Notes: generated by a model not told the origin, from the letters alone. A stretch of DNA of 64,000 nucleotides from Lumnitzera littorea (GCA_024138015.1 JAMXBB010000009.1:89533049-89597048), one strand, 5' to 3'. Positions 22,342 to 33,627 are shown, counted from the first letter of the stretch. A program made the numbers and translations.

Positions 22342-22787
22342 AGATAATGGTTGCTTAGATGCTATAGACTATGAATGCTATGATAGGTATGACGGCTCAG
22401 CAGTATCAACAGATAAAAAGGGACATGTAAGTGATGTAATCTAATGTTGAAACGTAGAGATAGGAAAGATAGGCAGCTAGGGATGGACAGGTATCTAAAA
22501 GTGGCTAAGGAATTCAACTCTTAGCTAGATGTTGTTGTAGTAGCAATGGATTGGATCAAGCAAATTGAAATGACTTTTATCATAGCTGAGGTGCCTAAGG
22601 ACAAGAAGAATGATTACGTTGTTATTATGTTGAGGGGTGATGCTTCTAAGTGGTGGGACGGTACTTGACGTAGCCTACCTAATGTGAACTAACTGAATTA
22701 GAATAGGTTAAGCAAGCCTTCTTTAATAGATTCATCCCTAGTAATGTTAGGAAGCAAATGCAGCTGGCATACTAAGCCTTTCAGTAA
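22342..22787 (+). pseudogene. Mirror copy of the E1 gag core
   Basis: This is the reverse complement of 18690-19135 and so reads gag on the plus strand: TMNAMIGMTAQQYQQIKRDM, AMDWIKQIEMTFII, then MLRGDASKWWDG, with the same stops. Its presence here in reverse, joined to a reversed E2 LTR, cannot result from E2 insertion alone. It is a product of the palindrome, whether biological or from assembly. Confidence 0.9.
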
Positions 22788-22788
22788 N
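22788..22788. other. Unknown base marking a contig join
   Basis: A single N lies exactly at the end of the palindrome's right arm. Sequence on its right (22789 onward) belongs to the 3' half of E2, and the intervening E2 coding region is absent. The N is best read as a gap of unknown size, not one base. Confidence 0.8.
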
Positions 22789-23784
22789 GTTGGAAAATTG
22801 GGCCTAAGTGTAAGGTGAAAGCCCCAAGAGATACATCATATCCCAGCAGGGGCAGCTAAATCAAATCAAAAGGTTGAGAGTCAAAGCCCAAATAGCCCTA
22901 AAGACATAAGGTTCTAAATCACAATCTGAGCTTAGAAACCCAAAATCTCTATATTCACTCTAAAGCCTCTCTTATGCTAAATAGCACCAAGCCTTCCCAC
23001 TTACAATACCACCCTTACACAATAAAAGCTCTTCCAATCTTAAAAGGTAATCTATCTTTAATAAAAATTGTTTTTGAAACCAAAGCAAGCATATTTCTAA
23101 TTTTTCCCTAAGGATCTTGACTTGTACACCCAAGATTAATAAAAATATTTCTTTCAAAATAGGCTTCCTTAGTAGTCCTTTTTGAAACCCTTAAACCTAA
23201 ATTCATAAATGCTGAACCAGAAAAAACCTAATAGATTGATCAAGGCGTATCACCTACAAAATGGCTGTAATTTTTAGAACTGTAGTCAAGAGTGTAATCT
23301 GGACCGAGAGTTTGTAAGGAAGTCCTTTTCAACTAAACTAGTCATAAGTTACCTTTTTAAGGATATTTGAAATTACAAGGCCCTACTAAACGACTTAAGG
23401 AGAACATAAGAGGCCCATATGATTATCAAGGGAAGGTTCTTTACCTGTTGGCAAACTAAAAAAAAAAAAGGTAAAGGCTTGTTATAAATCTTTATTCCAA
23501 GTCCCTGTCGGCCCAAGTGGCTAAGTTTTCAATCCATTTCAAAAAGTTAACCACAATAGTCTAGGTCATTCTCCTTCTTTCTAATTGAAGGAAACTATCC
23601 CCAATGTCTTTTTTGACGTAAATGGTTTTCACCAAAGGGTTTATCTGTAAATATTTTTCGAATCAGGTAGTGTTTTAGACAAGTTTAATTTCCTTACCTT
23701 GCATCTTTCACTATTGTGAGAATCCTAGCCAACTCTTAAAGTGCTATCCCGTCTTCCATCCATTCAACTCTCTTCAAGGTCATA
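22789..23784 (+). repeat. E2 internal 3' region, no recognisable gene
   Basis: About 1 kb between the contig join and the first tandem array. The minus-strand frame at 22972-23157 and others are short and carry no motif that I know. By position this is E2 internal DNA downstream of pol, a place where Tat-type elements often hold long non-coding or poorly conserved sequence. Confidence 0.4.
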
Positions 23785-24215
23785 AGCGAGCTCATAGGGC
23801 GCTTCTATTTACCAAGTTCTTTTAGTGAGCCTATAAGGCGCTTCCCTTCATCATTTTCTCTTAGTGAGCCCATAGAGCATTTCCCTTCATCAATTTCTCT
23901 TAGCAAGCCCCATAGGGCACTTCTCTTCGCCAATTCCTTTAAGCGAGCCTGTTTGGCACTTTCTTTTACCAATTTCTCTCAAGCGAGCCCAAAGGGCACT
24001 TCCTTTCATTTTCAATCTCTTAGCAAGCTCGTTAAGCACTTTCTTTCACTAATTTCTCTTAAGTAAGCCCATAAGGCACTTCTCCTCCTCAATTTCCTTT
24101 AACGAGCCCATAGGGAACTTCTTTTCACCAAGTTCTCTTAATAAGCCTGTTGGGCAATTTCTTTTACCAATATTCTCAAATGAGCCCATAGGGCATTTGA
24201 TTGATTTCAGCTTAG
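23785..24215 (+). repeat. ~40-bp tandem array (about 11 units) in E2
   Basis: Units begin with AGCGAGCCCATAGGGCAC-like sequence and continue CTTCnCTTCACCAATTTCTCTT. Starts are near 23785, 23824, 23863, 23902, 23942, 23982, 24022, 24062, 24102, 24142 and 24180, a period of 38-40 bp. Each unit has GCCC-ATA-GGGC or a decayed form, a short inverted repeat. Because the period is not a multiple of three, the open frame at 24049-24240 on the minus strand is a by-product. Confidence 0.85.
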
Positions 24216-25300
24216 GGTTGCTAATCCCCAAGAGATGCACTTGCCTAAGTTAGTGAACCCAAAAGGGTTGACCAAGTTCCCTAAAATCAATTCCAACTTA
24301 AGGTTGCTAGTCCCCAAAAGATACTCCCCCTTAGGTTAGTGAGCCTATAAAGGCACGACCAAGTTTTCCAAATCGATTCCAACTTAAGGTTGTTAATCCT
24401 TGAGAGACACTCCCGCCTAGGTTAATGAGCTTAAAAGGGTACAACTAAGTTTTCCAAATCAATTCCAACTTAAGGTTGCTAGTTCTAGAGAGACGCTCCC
24501 GCTTAGGTTAGTGACCCAAAAAGGTACGACTAGGTTTTCCAAAACGATTCCAACTTAAAGTTATTAGTCCCTGAGAGATGATCCTACCTAGGTTAGTAAG
24601 CCTAGAAGAGCGCGACTAGGTTTTCCAAGTTGATTCAAACTTAGAGTTGTTAATCCTCGAGAGATACTCCCGCCTAGGATAGTGAGCCTAAAAGAGCACA
24701 ACCAAGTCAATTCCAACTTAAGGTCACTAGTCCCCGAAAGACGTTCCTACCTAGGCTAGTGAGCCCAAAAGGGCATAACTAAGCTTTCCAAATCGATTCC
24801 AACTTAGAGTTACTAGTCCTCAAGAGACGCTCTCGCCTAGATTAGTGAGCTTAGAAGGTCACAACCAAGTTTTCCAAATCGATTCCAATTTAGGGTTGCT
24901 AGTCCTTGAGAGATGCTCTTGCCTAGGTTAGTGAGCCTAGAAGGGCACAACCAGGTTTTCCAAATTGATTCCAACTTAAGGTTATTAATCCCCAAAAGAT
25001 GCTCCCGCCTAGGATAGTGAGCCTAAAAGGGTACGACCAGGTTTTTCAAATCAATTCCAACTTAGGGTTATTAGTCCCCGAGAGATACTCCCGCCTAGGT
25101 TAATAAGCCCAGAAGGGCACTACCAGGTTTTCCAAATTGATTCCATCTTAAGGTTACTAGTCCTCGAGAAACACTCCTGCCTAGGTTAGTAAGCCTAGGA
25201 AGGCATGACCAGATTTTCCAAATCGATTCCAACTTAAGGTTGCTAATCCTTATGATACGCTCCCGCCTAGGTTAGTGAGCCCAAAAGGGCACGACCAGGC
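24205..25300 (+). repeat. ~86-bp tandem array (about 13 units) in E2
   Basis: Units run GATTCCAACTTAAGGTTGCT, AGTCCCCGAGAGACGCTCCC, GCCTAGGTTAGTGAGCCCAA and AAGGGCACGACCAGGTTTTCC. Starts of the ATTCCAACTTA block fall near 24290, 24376, 24462, 24547, 24633, 24710, 24796, 24882, 24968, 25054, 25139 and 25226. The spacing is 85-86 bp except one shorter unit. Every unit contains GAGCCC-AAAA-GGGCAC, the same inverted core as the preceding 40-bp array. Divergence between units is moderate and mostly transitions. Confidence 0.9.
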
Positions 25301-25495
25301 TTCAATTCTTCTTTTTAATTCTTCTTTTTAACTCTTAAAGCGCCTCCCCTCTCTTTAACCTTTTCACCAAATTCCTAGTGGACCGATCTTAAGATAACTA
25401 GCTATCTATAGCGCTTCTTAAAACAAAATCTACCCTTAGAGCAAAAATAATATCTCTTTTGTCTTTATAGCAAAGTTTTGCTTAAACTTTACCAT

Positions 25496-25508
25496 AAAGA
25501 GAGACAAC
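25496..25508 (+). other. E2 polypurine tract
   Basis: AAAGAGAGACAAC lies immediately before the TGTAGACACC start of the LTR at 25509. This placement makes 25509 the start of the 3' LTR and puts E2 on the plus strand. Confidence 0.6.
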
Positions 25509-25783
25509 TGTAGACACCTTATTTTTGCCCCCTTTTATTTTTCAAAATTTTTAGAATTGGTTAAAAGATCCTAATTTATAAAAATAGAAAATTAAGAAAA
25601 CCTAGAAAAATAACAAATTTATAAAAATGCAAAAAAAAAAAAGAAAATTAAGAAAACCTAAAAAATAAGAAATTTAGAAAAAAAATGAGAAATTTAGAAA
25701 AATACAAGGAAATAGAAAAATTTTAAAAATAATAAATTTTGGAAAATCAAGAAAAATATAAATTTTAGAAAAAAAACTACAAA

Positions 25784-25836
<53 letters not shown>
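25784..25836 (+). repeat. (TA)n(GA)n microsatellite
   Basis: About 13 TA units run directly into about 13 GA units within the E2 3' LTR. The 5' LTR lacks it, so it expanded after insertion. Confidence 0.95.
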
Positions 25837-25839
<3 letters not shown>

Positions 25840-26648
25840 TAGAAAATAATTAATTTTTAAGTAGTTTAATAGAATAGATTTTTTAATAAATTTGAGGAAA
25901 GGACCATTAAACCTAGGCTTAGATTTGAATCTAGCCTAGGCTAACCTAGTTCATATGTGCAATTTAATTGCACACAGGGACAAGGCATAAGCTAACGGCC
26001 TAATGAGTAAGCACTTGGAAGAGGTCTTGGGTTCGGTTAGAAGTCTTGGGTTCAAATCCTAACAAAGGTAAGGAAAGTCTTTTTCTTTTTATAGAGGACA
26101 TACTACCACATCTGCTACATGTCAAGGGTTCATTATGCCATATATCCTGACACGTAGCAGCCTCGGATTAGGCGATGCTGACGTAGCATGCTACGTCAAC
26201 TGCCACGTGTCAGTATTGGATACATAGCATTTCCCCATTGGACCCCTACGGCTAACGTGGCGCCACGTCAACTGCCTTTCTCTCCCTTTCCCTTATTTTT
26301 CTCTCACTTTCCCTTGATTTCCTTCTCTTTCTCACTCGAAAGCTAGCTTACCCTGCTCACTTTGACTCGATTTTCTACGAAAATTCCCCACATACACACA
26401 TGACTTCTTAGTCTAATCTTATTCATCACATAGCCTTTTCTTAATCTATATTAAGAGCCTATCTAGATTCAATCATTTAGGCAGCAAAAATTGAGCTTCA
26501 AGTTCTAAAAAAATCAAATCGTGGTAAAAAAGACATTAATTTGAAATCCTCGAATTAACTTATTCTCTTGACTTCCCAAGTTTAATTCGTGCTACATTCT
26601 TATAAATTAGGACTTAAAGAGCTCATTTAAGCTAAGAGAATCATCTCA

Positions 26649-26650
<2 letters not shown>

Positions 26651-26689
<39 letters not shown>

Positions 26690-26697
26690 CAACTTTG
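26651..26697 (+). repeat. (CT)n microsatellite
   Basis: About 22 CT units in the E2 3' LTR. The 5' LTR has only about six at the matching place (20141-20158). Confidence 0.95.
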
Positions 26698-27020
26698 AGT
26701 TAGACTAACCATTCATCAAGTTTCCCCGTACCTCGAGCTCACGAACCCAACTTGCCCTGTATACAACCATACTTCCTAGCCCCCCAAACAAACTACCACC
26801 ATTAAACCCTAAGTGCCACCTCAACCTATGATGACACCACTACATCTAGCCACTTCTACTACAAACCAACCATACGAAAAAGTTCTCCACCACCAAAACA
26901 CCTAAACTAATCGACCACTCACCTCCAGTAACCACATCGTACACAACCCAACACCACCACCAACCACTGATTCTAACCGCCACCTAAACCACCTCCATTG
27001 ACTTCAACATCCTCCCTACC

Positions 27021-27980
27021 TAATACAAATTTCGTAGATGAACACATAAACCTAATATCATGCATAACCAAGGGGTGGGTCTGAACTGCAAGATGGCTAA
27101 AAAAAAATGAATGGTAGTCGAAGGTTGAGTAGGGGTTCTCATGCACCAATGAAGGATATGATACACCAACGCCTCACACAAGCTTAAGTCACACTTGATA
27201 TGATGTACAAGTATGGCCGGAGGTCACTCGCCACTATTCTAGACTCAAATGGGCTAGATAAGAGTAGCTCAAGAGTAAGCAAAAAGGACTCTTAGCTCAA
27301 GAGAAGGTGAAAAGTTTAGTGTATTCTTTCGTATATTCTTAGTATGATGATCAGTTATTACATTATAAGGGTATTTATAGTACCCTATTAGGGTAAGTAC
27401 TAGTTACAGAAATTACAAAAGAATAGTCCTGATTTACTAAAAACAAAAGAGAATAATTTACAAGGAAAATATGAAATCATACAAAAGAAGGAACATAAAC
27501 GTCCACTATCAGAAAGGACAGTACGGATGTCAATAAAGGACAACGCATGCACGTTTTACTCAATTTGCAATTAAGACAATATCATGGGTCAAGCAGGGGT
27601 AGTTCTCTGATCAGGTCTATTTAGCATTAGCAGTTTGGGCATCCTAGTTGTTGGGGCTGGACAATGGTTAGCTTAAGGACGACTCACATTTGGGTCAACC
27701 TCGGATGGTCGGCCCCTGACAATTGTCAGCACGGCCCTAACATTGTGGAGTGTTATATTCAGATTTAGTGCTTGAACTAGTACATAATGGAGGGTTCGGT
27801 CCAGCCCGTCGACTAGTCATCTCGGTAACACCTTGGATGGAATGGAGAGCGAAGTAGTTTGACAAATCAAGCTAAGGTAAGCATTGCTCCTTGGCACTTA
27901 ACTCACTTCAGACAGCTCAATAAACCACCTGAGAGAGCCCTTGGGCTCAGGAGTGTATAATCGGTCCTTGATCCCTATCA
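27021..27980 (-). mobile_element. E3 3' LTR
   Basis: Pairs with 32660-33627. Shared blocks include AAGGATATGA, ATTCTTAGTATGATGATCAG, GGGTATTTATAGTACCCT, AAGGAAAATATGAAATCA and GTAATCGGTCCTTGATCC. The terminal TG has decayed to TA at 27021. GGGTATTTATAGTACCC contains a TATA-like core inside a short palindrome. Confidence 0.92.
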
Positions 27981-27993
27981 TCCCCTTCGGGTT
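27981..27993 (-). other. E3 polypurine tract
   Basis: The minus strand reads CCCGAAGGGGA directly before the LTR start TGATAGGGATC. This is the expected plus-strand primer next to the 3' LTR. Confidence 0.7.
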
Positions 27994-28059
27994 GTTTAAG
28001 ATTTAGGATCAAATATGGTTCAGTTCTAGGTCACTCGTCTTCAGCAGTATAAGGTTAGA

Positions 28060-29322
28060 GGTCGACAATGTTGAAGGAATCTGAGACCCCATATCCTTTG
28101 AGTAATCCAATCCTATAGGCATTAGAGTTTATCTTTTCAAGTACTTTAAAAGGTCAGTTAGCCCTAGGAGACAACTTGCTCTTTCTCAAGTTTGGGAATC
28201 ATTCCTTACTAAGGTGTATCTAGACCAAGTCGGCTAGTTGAAATTCTCTCTTCCTCCATCCTCGGCTTTGCTTTTCGAGCTTAACATTAGCTCGACCCAA
28301 TTGCTCTACAACCTTCCGGTGCATGGCTTTAATGGCCTCAACTCTCTCAACGACTAGTCAGTCATCATCAAGCATCGGCTAAAGCACTTGGTCCAATGGT
28401 AGCTCAAGGTTGAACCCATAGGCAACCTTGAATGGGGACATGCTTGTTACACTATGGGTAGTCCTGTTGTATGTGAATTCAATGATGGGTAGGCACAAAT
28501 CCCAATCGGCTATGTTTCGTCCGATCTGTTGACAACTTTAGTCTGTCCATCAGTTTATGCATGGTAAGATGTGCTGTATAGTAGCTCGGTTCCCATTCGC
28601 CTCCACAATGTCCTCCAAAAGTGACTCGTGAACTTGGGGTCTCATTCTTAAACAATGGTCCTAAGAATTTCGTACAGCTTGATTACTTCTTATAAGAAAA
28701 CAAAAGAGATAGCTAAAGCGTCATTAGTTTTGGAACAAAGCATGAAATGTACCATCTTGCTAAATCGATCCACAACCACCATGATGGAGTCCTTCCCTTA
28801 AGACGTCTTCGGCAATCCTAACATGAAGTCCATACTCAACTCGGACCATGGTTTGGTCGGGATCGACAAGGGTTGGTAGTATCCTTGCTCGGCTCGACTC
28901 TTCGCTTTTCAGCGGGTCGCACACTTTTCCAGCATGGATTGGACATCTCTTTTCATCCTTGGCCAAAAGAATCTGGAAGATAATACCTCATAAGTTCAGC
29001 ATTGGTCAAAGTATCCTATCAATCCCCCTCTATGCGCCTCGCGCACTAGCAGTTCTTGCGTAAAATAGTTCAGGATACATAACCTTCTCTTCCGGAATAA
29101 GTATCCGTCCTCCTTGTGGTAGTCATCTAGTGTCCATCCTTCCTCACAACGGGCGTAGATAGAACCAAAGTATAGGTCCTCAACATATAAATTCTTGATG
29201 GTTGAAAAACCAAGTAGCCTCATCTGCAGCTTAGTCAAGAGGGCATGTCGTCTTAATAGAGCATCAGCCACTACATTGTTCTTTCCGTTCTTGTATTTTA
29301 CGACATAAGAAAAACCCTCCAT
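28060..29322 (-). pseudogene. E3 integrase and RNase H end, decayed
   Basis: At 28996-29322 the minus-strand frame begins EGFSYVVKYKNGKNNVVADA, LLRRHALL (end of RNase H and connection), then ELLVREAHRGGLIGYFDQC, the H2C2 zinc-binding module in which the second His is Tyr. In another frame FFWPRMKRDVQSMLEKCATR follows, with the last Cys changed to Arg. At 28803-28849 it reads WSELSMDFMLGLPKTS, keeping the first catalytic Asp, then GKDSIMVVVDRFSKMVHF. 28060-28280 gives the GPF module (ANxPFKVLEKINSNAYRI and YGVSDSFNIVDL). I did not recognise a chromodomain. Frameshifts and stops are frequent. Confidence 0.8.
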
Positions 29323-30500
29323 GAACTCAACTTACTTGGCTTGCCTCCGCAACAACTTTGGTTGGCTCTTAAGATATCTTAAGGATTCATGATTGGTGTA
29401 GATCACAAATTCCTTGGGCAACAAATAGTGTTACCACACTATTAGGGCTCAAATTATGAAGTAGAACTCCTTATCGTAGACAAAATAGTTGAGTGTGGCT
29501 CCTTAAAGTTTCTTACTGAAGTAAGCAATAGGTCAGCCTTCTTGCATTAGCACAGCACCTATGCCTAGTCCGGACGCATCACACTTGACCTCAAATACCT
29601 TATTGGAGCTCAGCAGGGCTAAGACCGAGGCTATAGTTAGTTTCTCCTTCACATCCTCAAAACTCCTCCTCTCTTTCTCTCCCCATCTAAATTCAACATT
29701 CTTCTTTAAGAGTTCGATGAGTGGGGCCTTAATCATACTAAAATTCTTTATGAATCGGCAATAGAATGATGCTAGGTCGTAGAAATTTCTCACATCAGTA
29801 GAGCTGGTTGGCTCAAGCCATTCTATGATCACTCTTATCTTCTCTTTGTCAACTCGAAGTCTACCTCCACTCTCAACAAAACCTAAGAAGATCACCTCAA
29901 AATGGTAAAAATTGCACTTCTTCAAATTGGTGTAAACCTGTTCAGCTCGAAGTTTTGTAAGCACTTGTTAGAGATGCTCTTGGTGAGCCTCGAAGTCGGG
30001 ACTATACACTAGAATATCATCAAAATAAACTATGACAAACCTTTCCAGTAATTCCTAGAGCACATGATTCATAAGCCGCATGAATGTACTCAACGCATTG
30101 GATAGTTCAAATGGCATTACAAGCCATTCATATAAGCCATATCATGTCTTGAATGCGGTCTTTCATTCATCGCCTTTACACATTCAAATCTAATGGTACC
30201 CAGCTTTATGGTCGATCTTGGAGAACACTCTAGCTCCACTCAATTCATCCAGCATGTCATCAAGCTTGGGTACGAGATACCTGTCCTTGATGGTGATTCA
30301 ATTGATCACTCGACTATCCACACACATCCTCCAAGAGTCATCCTTCTTCGACACTAATAAGGTCGACACAGCACAGGAGCTAAGGGACTCATGTACATAC
30401 CCCTTCTTCATAAGGTCATCTACTTACCTCTACAGCCTATTCAGGGTTCAGCCTATAAGCTGGCTTATTCGGCAATGCAACTCCTAGTTATAAGTCAATT
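29323..30500 (-). pseudogene. E3 reverse transcriptase / RNase H remnant
   Basis: The YFDD box is intact at 30016-30027 in LERFVIVYFDDILVYS. The longest open frame, 29533-29964 (143 aa), begins LTKLRAEQVYTNLKKCNF, continues FLGFVESGGRLRVDKEKI, ASFYCRFIKNFSMIKAPL, and ends FEVKCDASGLGIGAVLMQEG, the RNase H start with its first Asp. This is the usual RT-thumb to RNase H transition of Ty3/gypsy. The palm region upstream (30030-30420) is broken by stops and small shifts. Confidence 0.85.
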
Positions 30501-30989
30501 GCATGCTCGACACCTCAGATTAGGGGTAGACCCTTCGATAGCTCCTCCAGAAACTAGTTAGCAAATTCCTCCAATAGGTTTTTACCTCGGCAAGCAACTC
30601 CTCGTGTCTCAACTCTCAAACTCTTTAGACCAGCAAATAGGTCGGTCCTTCAAGCTCCATCTCTTTTTTTAGTTCAACTCAGGTCATTATCAAAGCCTCC
30701 TTCTTTAGGGCTCGACTCAATTAGGACTGCATGACCTTCACCTGTTCGACGGTCATGGGACTCAATTTCATCCTCCTTCCTTTATGCTCTACAGAGCATG
30801 TATTCCTCCTTTCATCGTATATAACCGGTCGATCAAACATCCATAGTCATCCAAGTAAAATGTGGGATGCACTCATGGGTAGCACATCACAGAGAACTTC
30901 ATCTCTATACTTACCAATGTAGATTGGCACAAACACCTGCTTGTTCACTTGCAGGGCTCCCTTATCACTAAGCCAATGAAGCTTATAAG

Positions 30990-31130
30990 ATTTAAGGTAG
31001 GGCATAATCGGCAATTTCAACTATTGGAGCATAAATGCAAAGGCTGCATTGGTGCAGCTCCCACTATCAACGATGAGCGTGCACAGTGAGTCTTCACCTT
31101 GCACCCAATATGGAAGGGATTCTCTCCCTA
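30990..31130 (-). pseudogene. E3 aspartic protease remnant with intact DSG
   Basis: The minus strand reads LIVDSGSCTNAA at about 31042-31077. The DSG triad (31060-31068) is the retropepsin active site, and here it is unchanged, unlike the protease of E1. Surrounding frames contain stops. It lies between the zinc knuckle and RT, as expected. Confidence 0.7.
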
Positions 31131-31319
31131 TTTGTCTTCGGATACAGGACTGACATTCATTGTCTTCCTCAACATTAGAGCGGTCAGCATAAGGTTACCT
31201 TCCTTAATGTAGATAACTTCCTCCTCAATCAGTTCGGCCTATTCATCCTCCTTCAACTCTTCTAACTTACTCATCAATACTATCAACCTCAATGGTCGGC
31301 GCTTGACCTTGGATCACCA

Positions 31320-32439
31320 TTGTTCACCTATTCGGGTACTAAGTTGCCATGTGTCCAAATCCTTAACATTTGAAACATTTGATCTCACTCGTCTTCCTCC
31401 GTGAACTCTAGCCTTTGTTAAACTTCCTCAGGGGTTCCTTCTCCTAAGCTCAGGTAGCCTAAGCAGGTCAAGTCTCATTAGTCTTGCTTGGTTTCGTTCG
31501 CATAAGTCGGCTACTACTAGGACAGTTGACGGGTGGTCAAAATCTTCCTATTCGGCACCTTTCTATCCTCTGGGCAGCTTGGATTGCATCATAAAGTGTT
31601 CTAACATCCAGCATTTCCAAGACATCTCTAATCTCATACTTCAATCCGCCAATGAATCAAGATATAGTTCGATCTTCGGGCTCTACAACTTCACATCAGA
31701 TCATTAGCATTTGGAATTCTTTAACGTAAGCTTCTACACTCGATCCTCCTTGTCTTGGTTCTTACAGTCTTTTGAAGGCGTCTTACAGATAATAGCTTAG
31801 CACAAACCTTCTTCGCATGACTCTCTTCATTTCATCCCAACTCCTAATTTCTCATTCTCCTTCCCTTCTTCCAGTAGCTTGCAAGTTCTTCCACTACAAG
31901 GCGACATAACCAGTGAACTCTAACACTATAAGTCTAACCTTCACATTATCGAGCACTTCATAGCATTTAAATTGCTTTTCAATCATATCTACCTAATCTA
32001 GGTAATCCCCAGCATCACCACTTCTAGAGAAACCCAAAATACGCATCCTCAATCCCTCAACTCTAGGGGCTTGTACATGTCTTTCCTCAAGCTCATAGTA
32101 CTCTTCTATCTCATCATCTCCTTCTGCTTTCTCTTCAATCTCTTCAAGTGTTAACCTTCATCTAGCATCACTACCAACTCCTTCAGCTCGAGGTAGTCGA
32201 GCATTAACTTGGCTAAATTAACCATTTCCTTGTCCTTGGTGCTTGCATTCCCTAATGAGGCTATTTCTAACTCGCTACCTATCTTCTTGGATAACAATCA
32301 CCAAACTAACTACTAAGTCGGTAAGCCTATCCAAGTGGTCATCCACCGACTGAGGTGAGAAGCTTCCTTCTTGTCCTTAGCCTTGTCGAGTACTACTTTC
32401 TTAGTTACCCAAAGTTCCTTGAACACTAGAATCTGACAT
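31320..32439 (-). pseudogene. E3 gag remnant
   Basis: A likely start ATG lies at 32437-32439 on the minus strand, with the N-terminus MSDSSVQGTLGN followed by a stop. The nucleocapsid knuckle at 31333-31380 reads CFKC, stop, GFGHMAT, stop, YP: the CX2CX4HX4C pattern with two stops and the last Cys changed to Tyr. The start lies 206 bp after the PBS. Between the two the frame is broken many times. An acidic patch (EEEIE-like, near 32090-32150) is visible. Confidence 0.65.
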
Positions 32440-32644
32440 TATTGGTTACTTCACAATGATAATCACACAACAAATGCACAATCAACCATACTCTATTTTG
32501 CATATTGAAAACAAGGAAAAACAGAGTATAGAACACTTCTCAATTACTAAACTTCAAAGCTAACAATAGAACCGTTATTTCAGAGGAGCAATAACAAACT
32601 ACTCAAAAAATACAGTAGCAAAGTCCAGCTTCGAACGTAGCCAA

Positions 32645-32656
32645 GCTCTGATACCA
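32645..32656 (-). other. E3 primer-binding site (initiator Met tRNA)
   Basis: TGGTATCAGAGC on the minus strand, three bases from the LTR end at 32660. This is the complement of the 3' end of plant initiator-Met tRNA, the most common primer of plant LTR elements. It proves the minus-strand orientation. Confidence 0.9.
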
Positions 32657-32659
32657 AGA

Positions 32660-33627
32660 TGATACAAATTTTATAGATAAACACACAAAGCCGATATCAC
32701 GCTTAATCAAAGAGTAGGTCCGAACCGCAAGATGGCTCGAAAAAAATAAATGGTAGTCGAAGGTTAAGCAAAGGTTTTCGTACACCAATGAAGGATATGA
32801 CGTACCAACACCGCACATGAGCTCGAGTCACACTTGCTATGACGCACAAGTATGGCCAAAGGTCACTCGCTACTAGACCACTAGTCCACGCTTGAATGAG
32901 CTAGACAAGAGTAGCTCAAGAGTAAGCAAAAAGACACCTAACTCAAGAGAGGATGAAAAGTTCAGTATATTTTTCCATATATTCTTAGTATGATGATCAG
33001 TTATTACATTATGAGGGTATTTATAGTACCCTGTTAGGGTAAGTCCAAGGTTACAAAAATTACAAAAGAATGGTCCTTATTTGCTAAAAACAAGAGAGAA
33101 TAATTTACAAGGAAAATATGAAATCACGTAAAAGAAGGAACGTGAACATCCTCTGTCAAAAAGGATAGCACGGATGTCAGTAAAGGATAGTACGGGCATG
33201 TTTTACTCAATCTGCGATTCTAACAATATCATAGGCCAAGCAAGTGTAGTCCTCTTATTAGGTTTGTTTGGCATCAGCAGTTTAGGCATCTTGGTTGTTG
33301 GGGCTGGACAGTGGTTGGTTTAAGGACGACTCGCATTTGGGTCGGCCTCGAATGGTCAACCCTTGACAATTGTCAACTCGGCCTTGGCACCATGGAGTGT
33401 TGTATTTAGATATAGCACTTAAACTAGTGCATAGTAAAGGGTTCAGTTCAGCGCATCGGCTAGTTACCTCGGTAACACCTTGGATGGCGTGGAGAGCAAA
33501 GTAGTTAAGTAGATCAGGCTGGGGCAAGCATTGCTCTTTGGCACTTAACTCACCTTAGACAGCTCGATGAACCACCTAAGAGAGCCCTCAGGCTCGAGAG
33601 CGTGTAATCGGTCCTTGATCCTTATCA
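32660..33627 (-). mobile_element. E3 5' LTR
   Basis: Starts TGATACAAATTTTATAG and ends GATCCTTATCA on the plus strand, 968 bp. The pair differs from the left LTR by scattered substitutions, mostly C/T and A/G. It has the same GGGTATTTATAGTACCC core near 33016. Frames at 32603-32818 and 33282-33527 have no domain. Confidence 0.92.

Larger units (their letters stand above)
18690..22787. repeat. 4.1-kb near-perfect palindrome (arms ~2.0 kb) ending at an N
   Basis: Position x on the left arm pairs with 41477-x on the right arm at both extremes (18690 with 22787; 20700 with 20777), so there is no net indel over ~2 kb. A 258-nt open frame is identical in both arms (19286-19543 minus, 21934-22191 plus). 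I found no mismatch in the arm stretches I compared, until the hinge at 20703. The hinge is a ~60-bp AT-rich LTR segment with an A12 run. The right arm stops exactly at the unknown base 22788. Confidence 0.95.
27021..33627 (-). mobile_element. E3: structurally complete Ty3/gypsy element, TSD CTACC
   Basis: The 6,607-bp element is flanked by CTACC at 27016-27020 and 33628-33632. LTRs of 960 and 968 bp (27021-27980, 32660-33627) start T(G/A)ATACAAATTT and end CCTATCA/CTTATCA on the plus strand. An initiator-Met PBS lies next to the right LTR and a polypurine tract next to the left, so transcription is on the minus strand. Gag knuckle, protease, RT, RNase H and integrase occur in the Ty3 order. 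The LTRs differ from each other at many sites, so the copy is old, and stops fill the coding part. Removing it rejoins the E2 LTR exactly. Confidence 0.92.

Noticed and set aside
23785..25300. CRISPR-like array of repeats
   Set aside because: Units are contiguous tandem repeats without unique spacers, inside a plant retrotransposon.
28760..28966. 68-codon minus-strand open frame
   Set aside because: It is a shifted shadow of the E3 integrase; the true frame (WPRMKRDVQS, LSMDFMLGLPKTS) contains stops.
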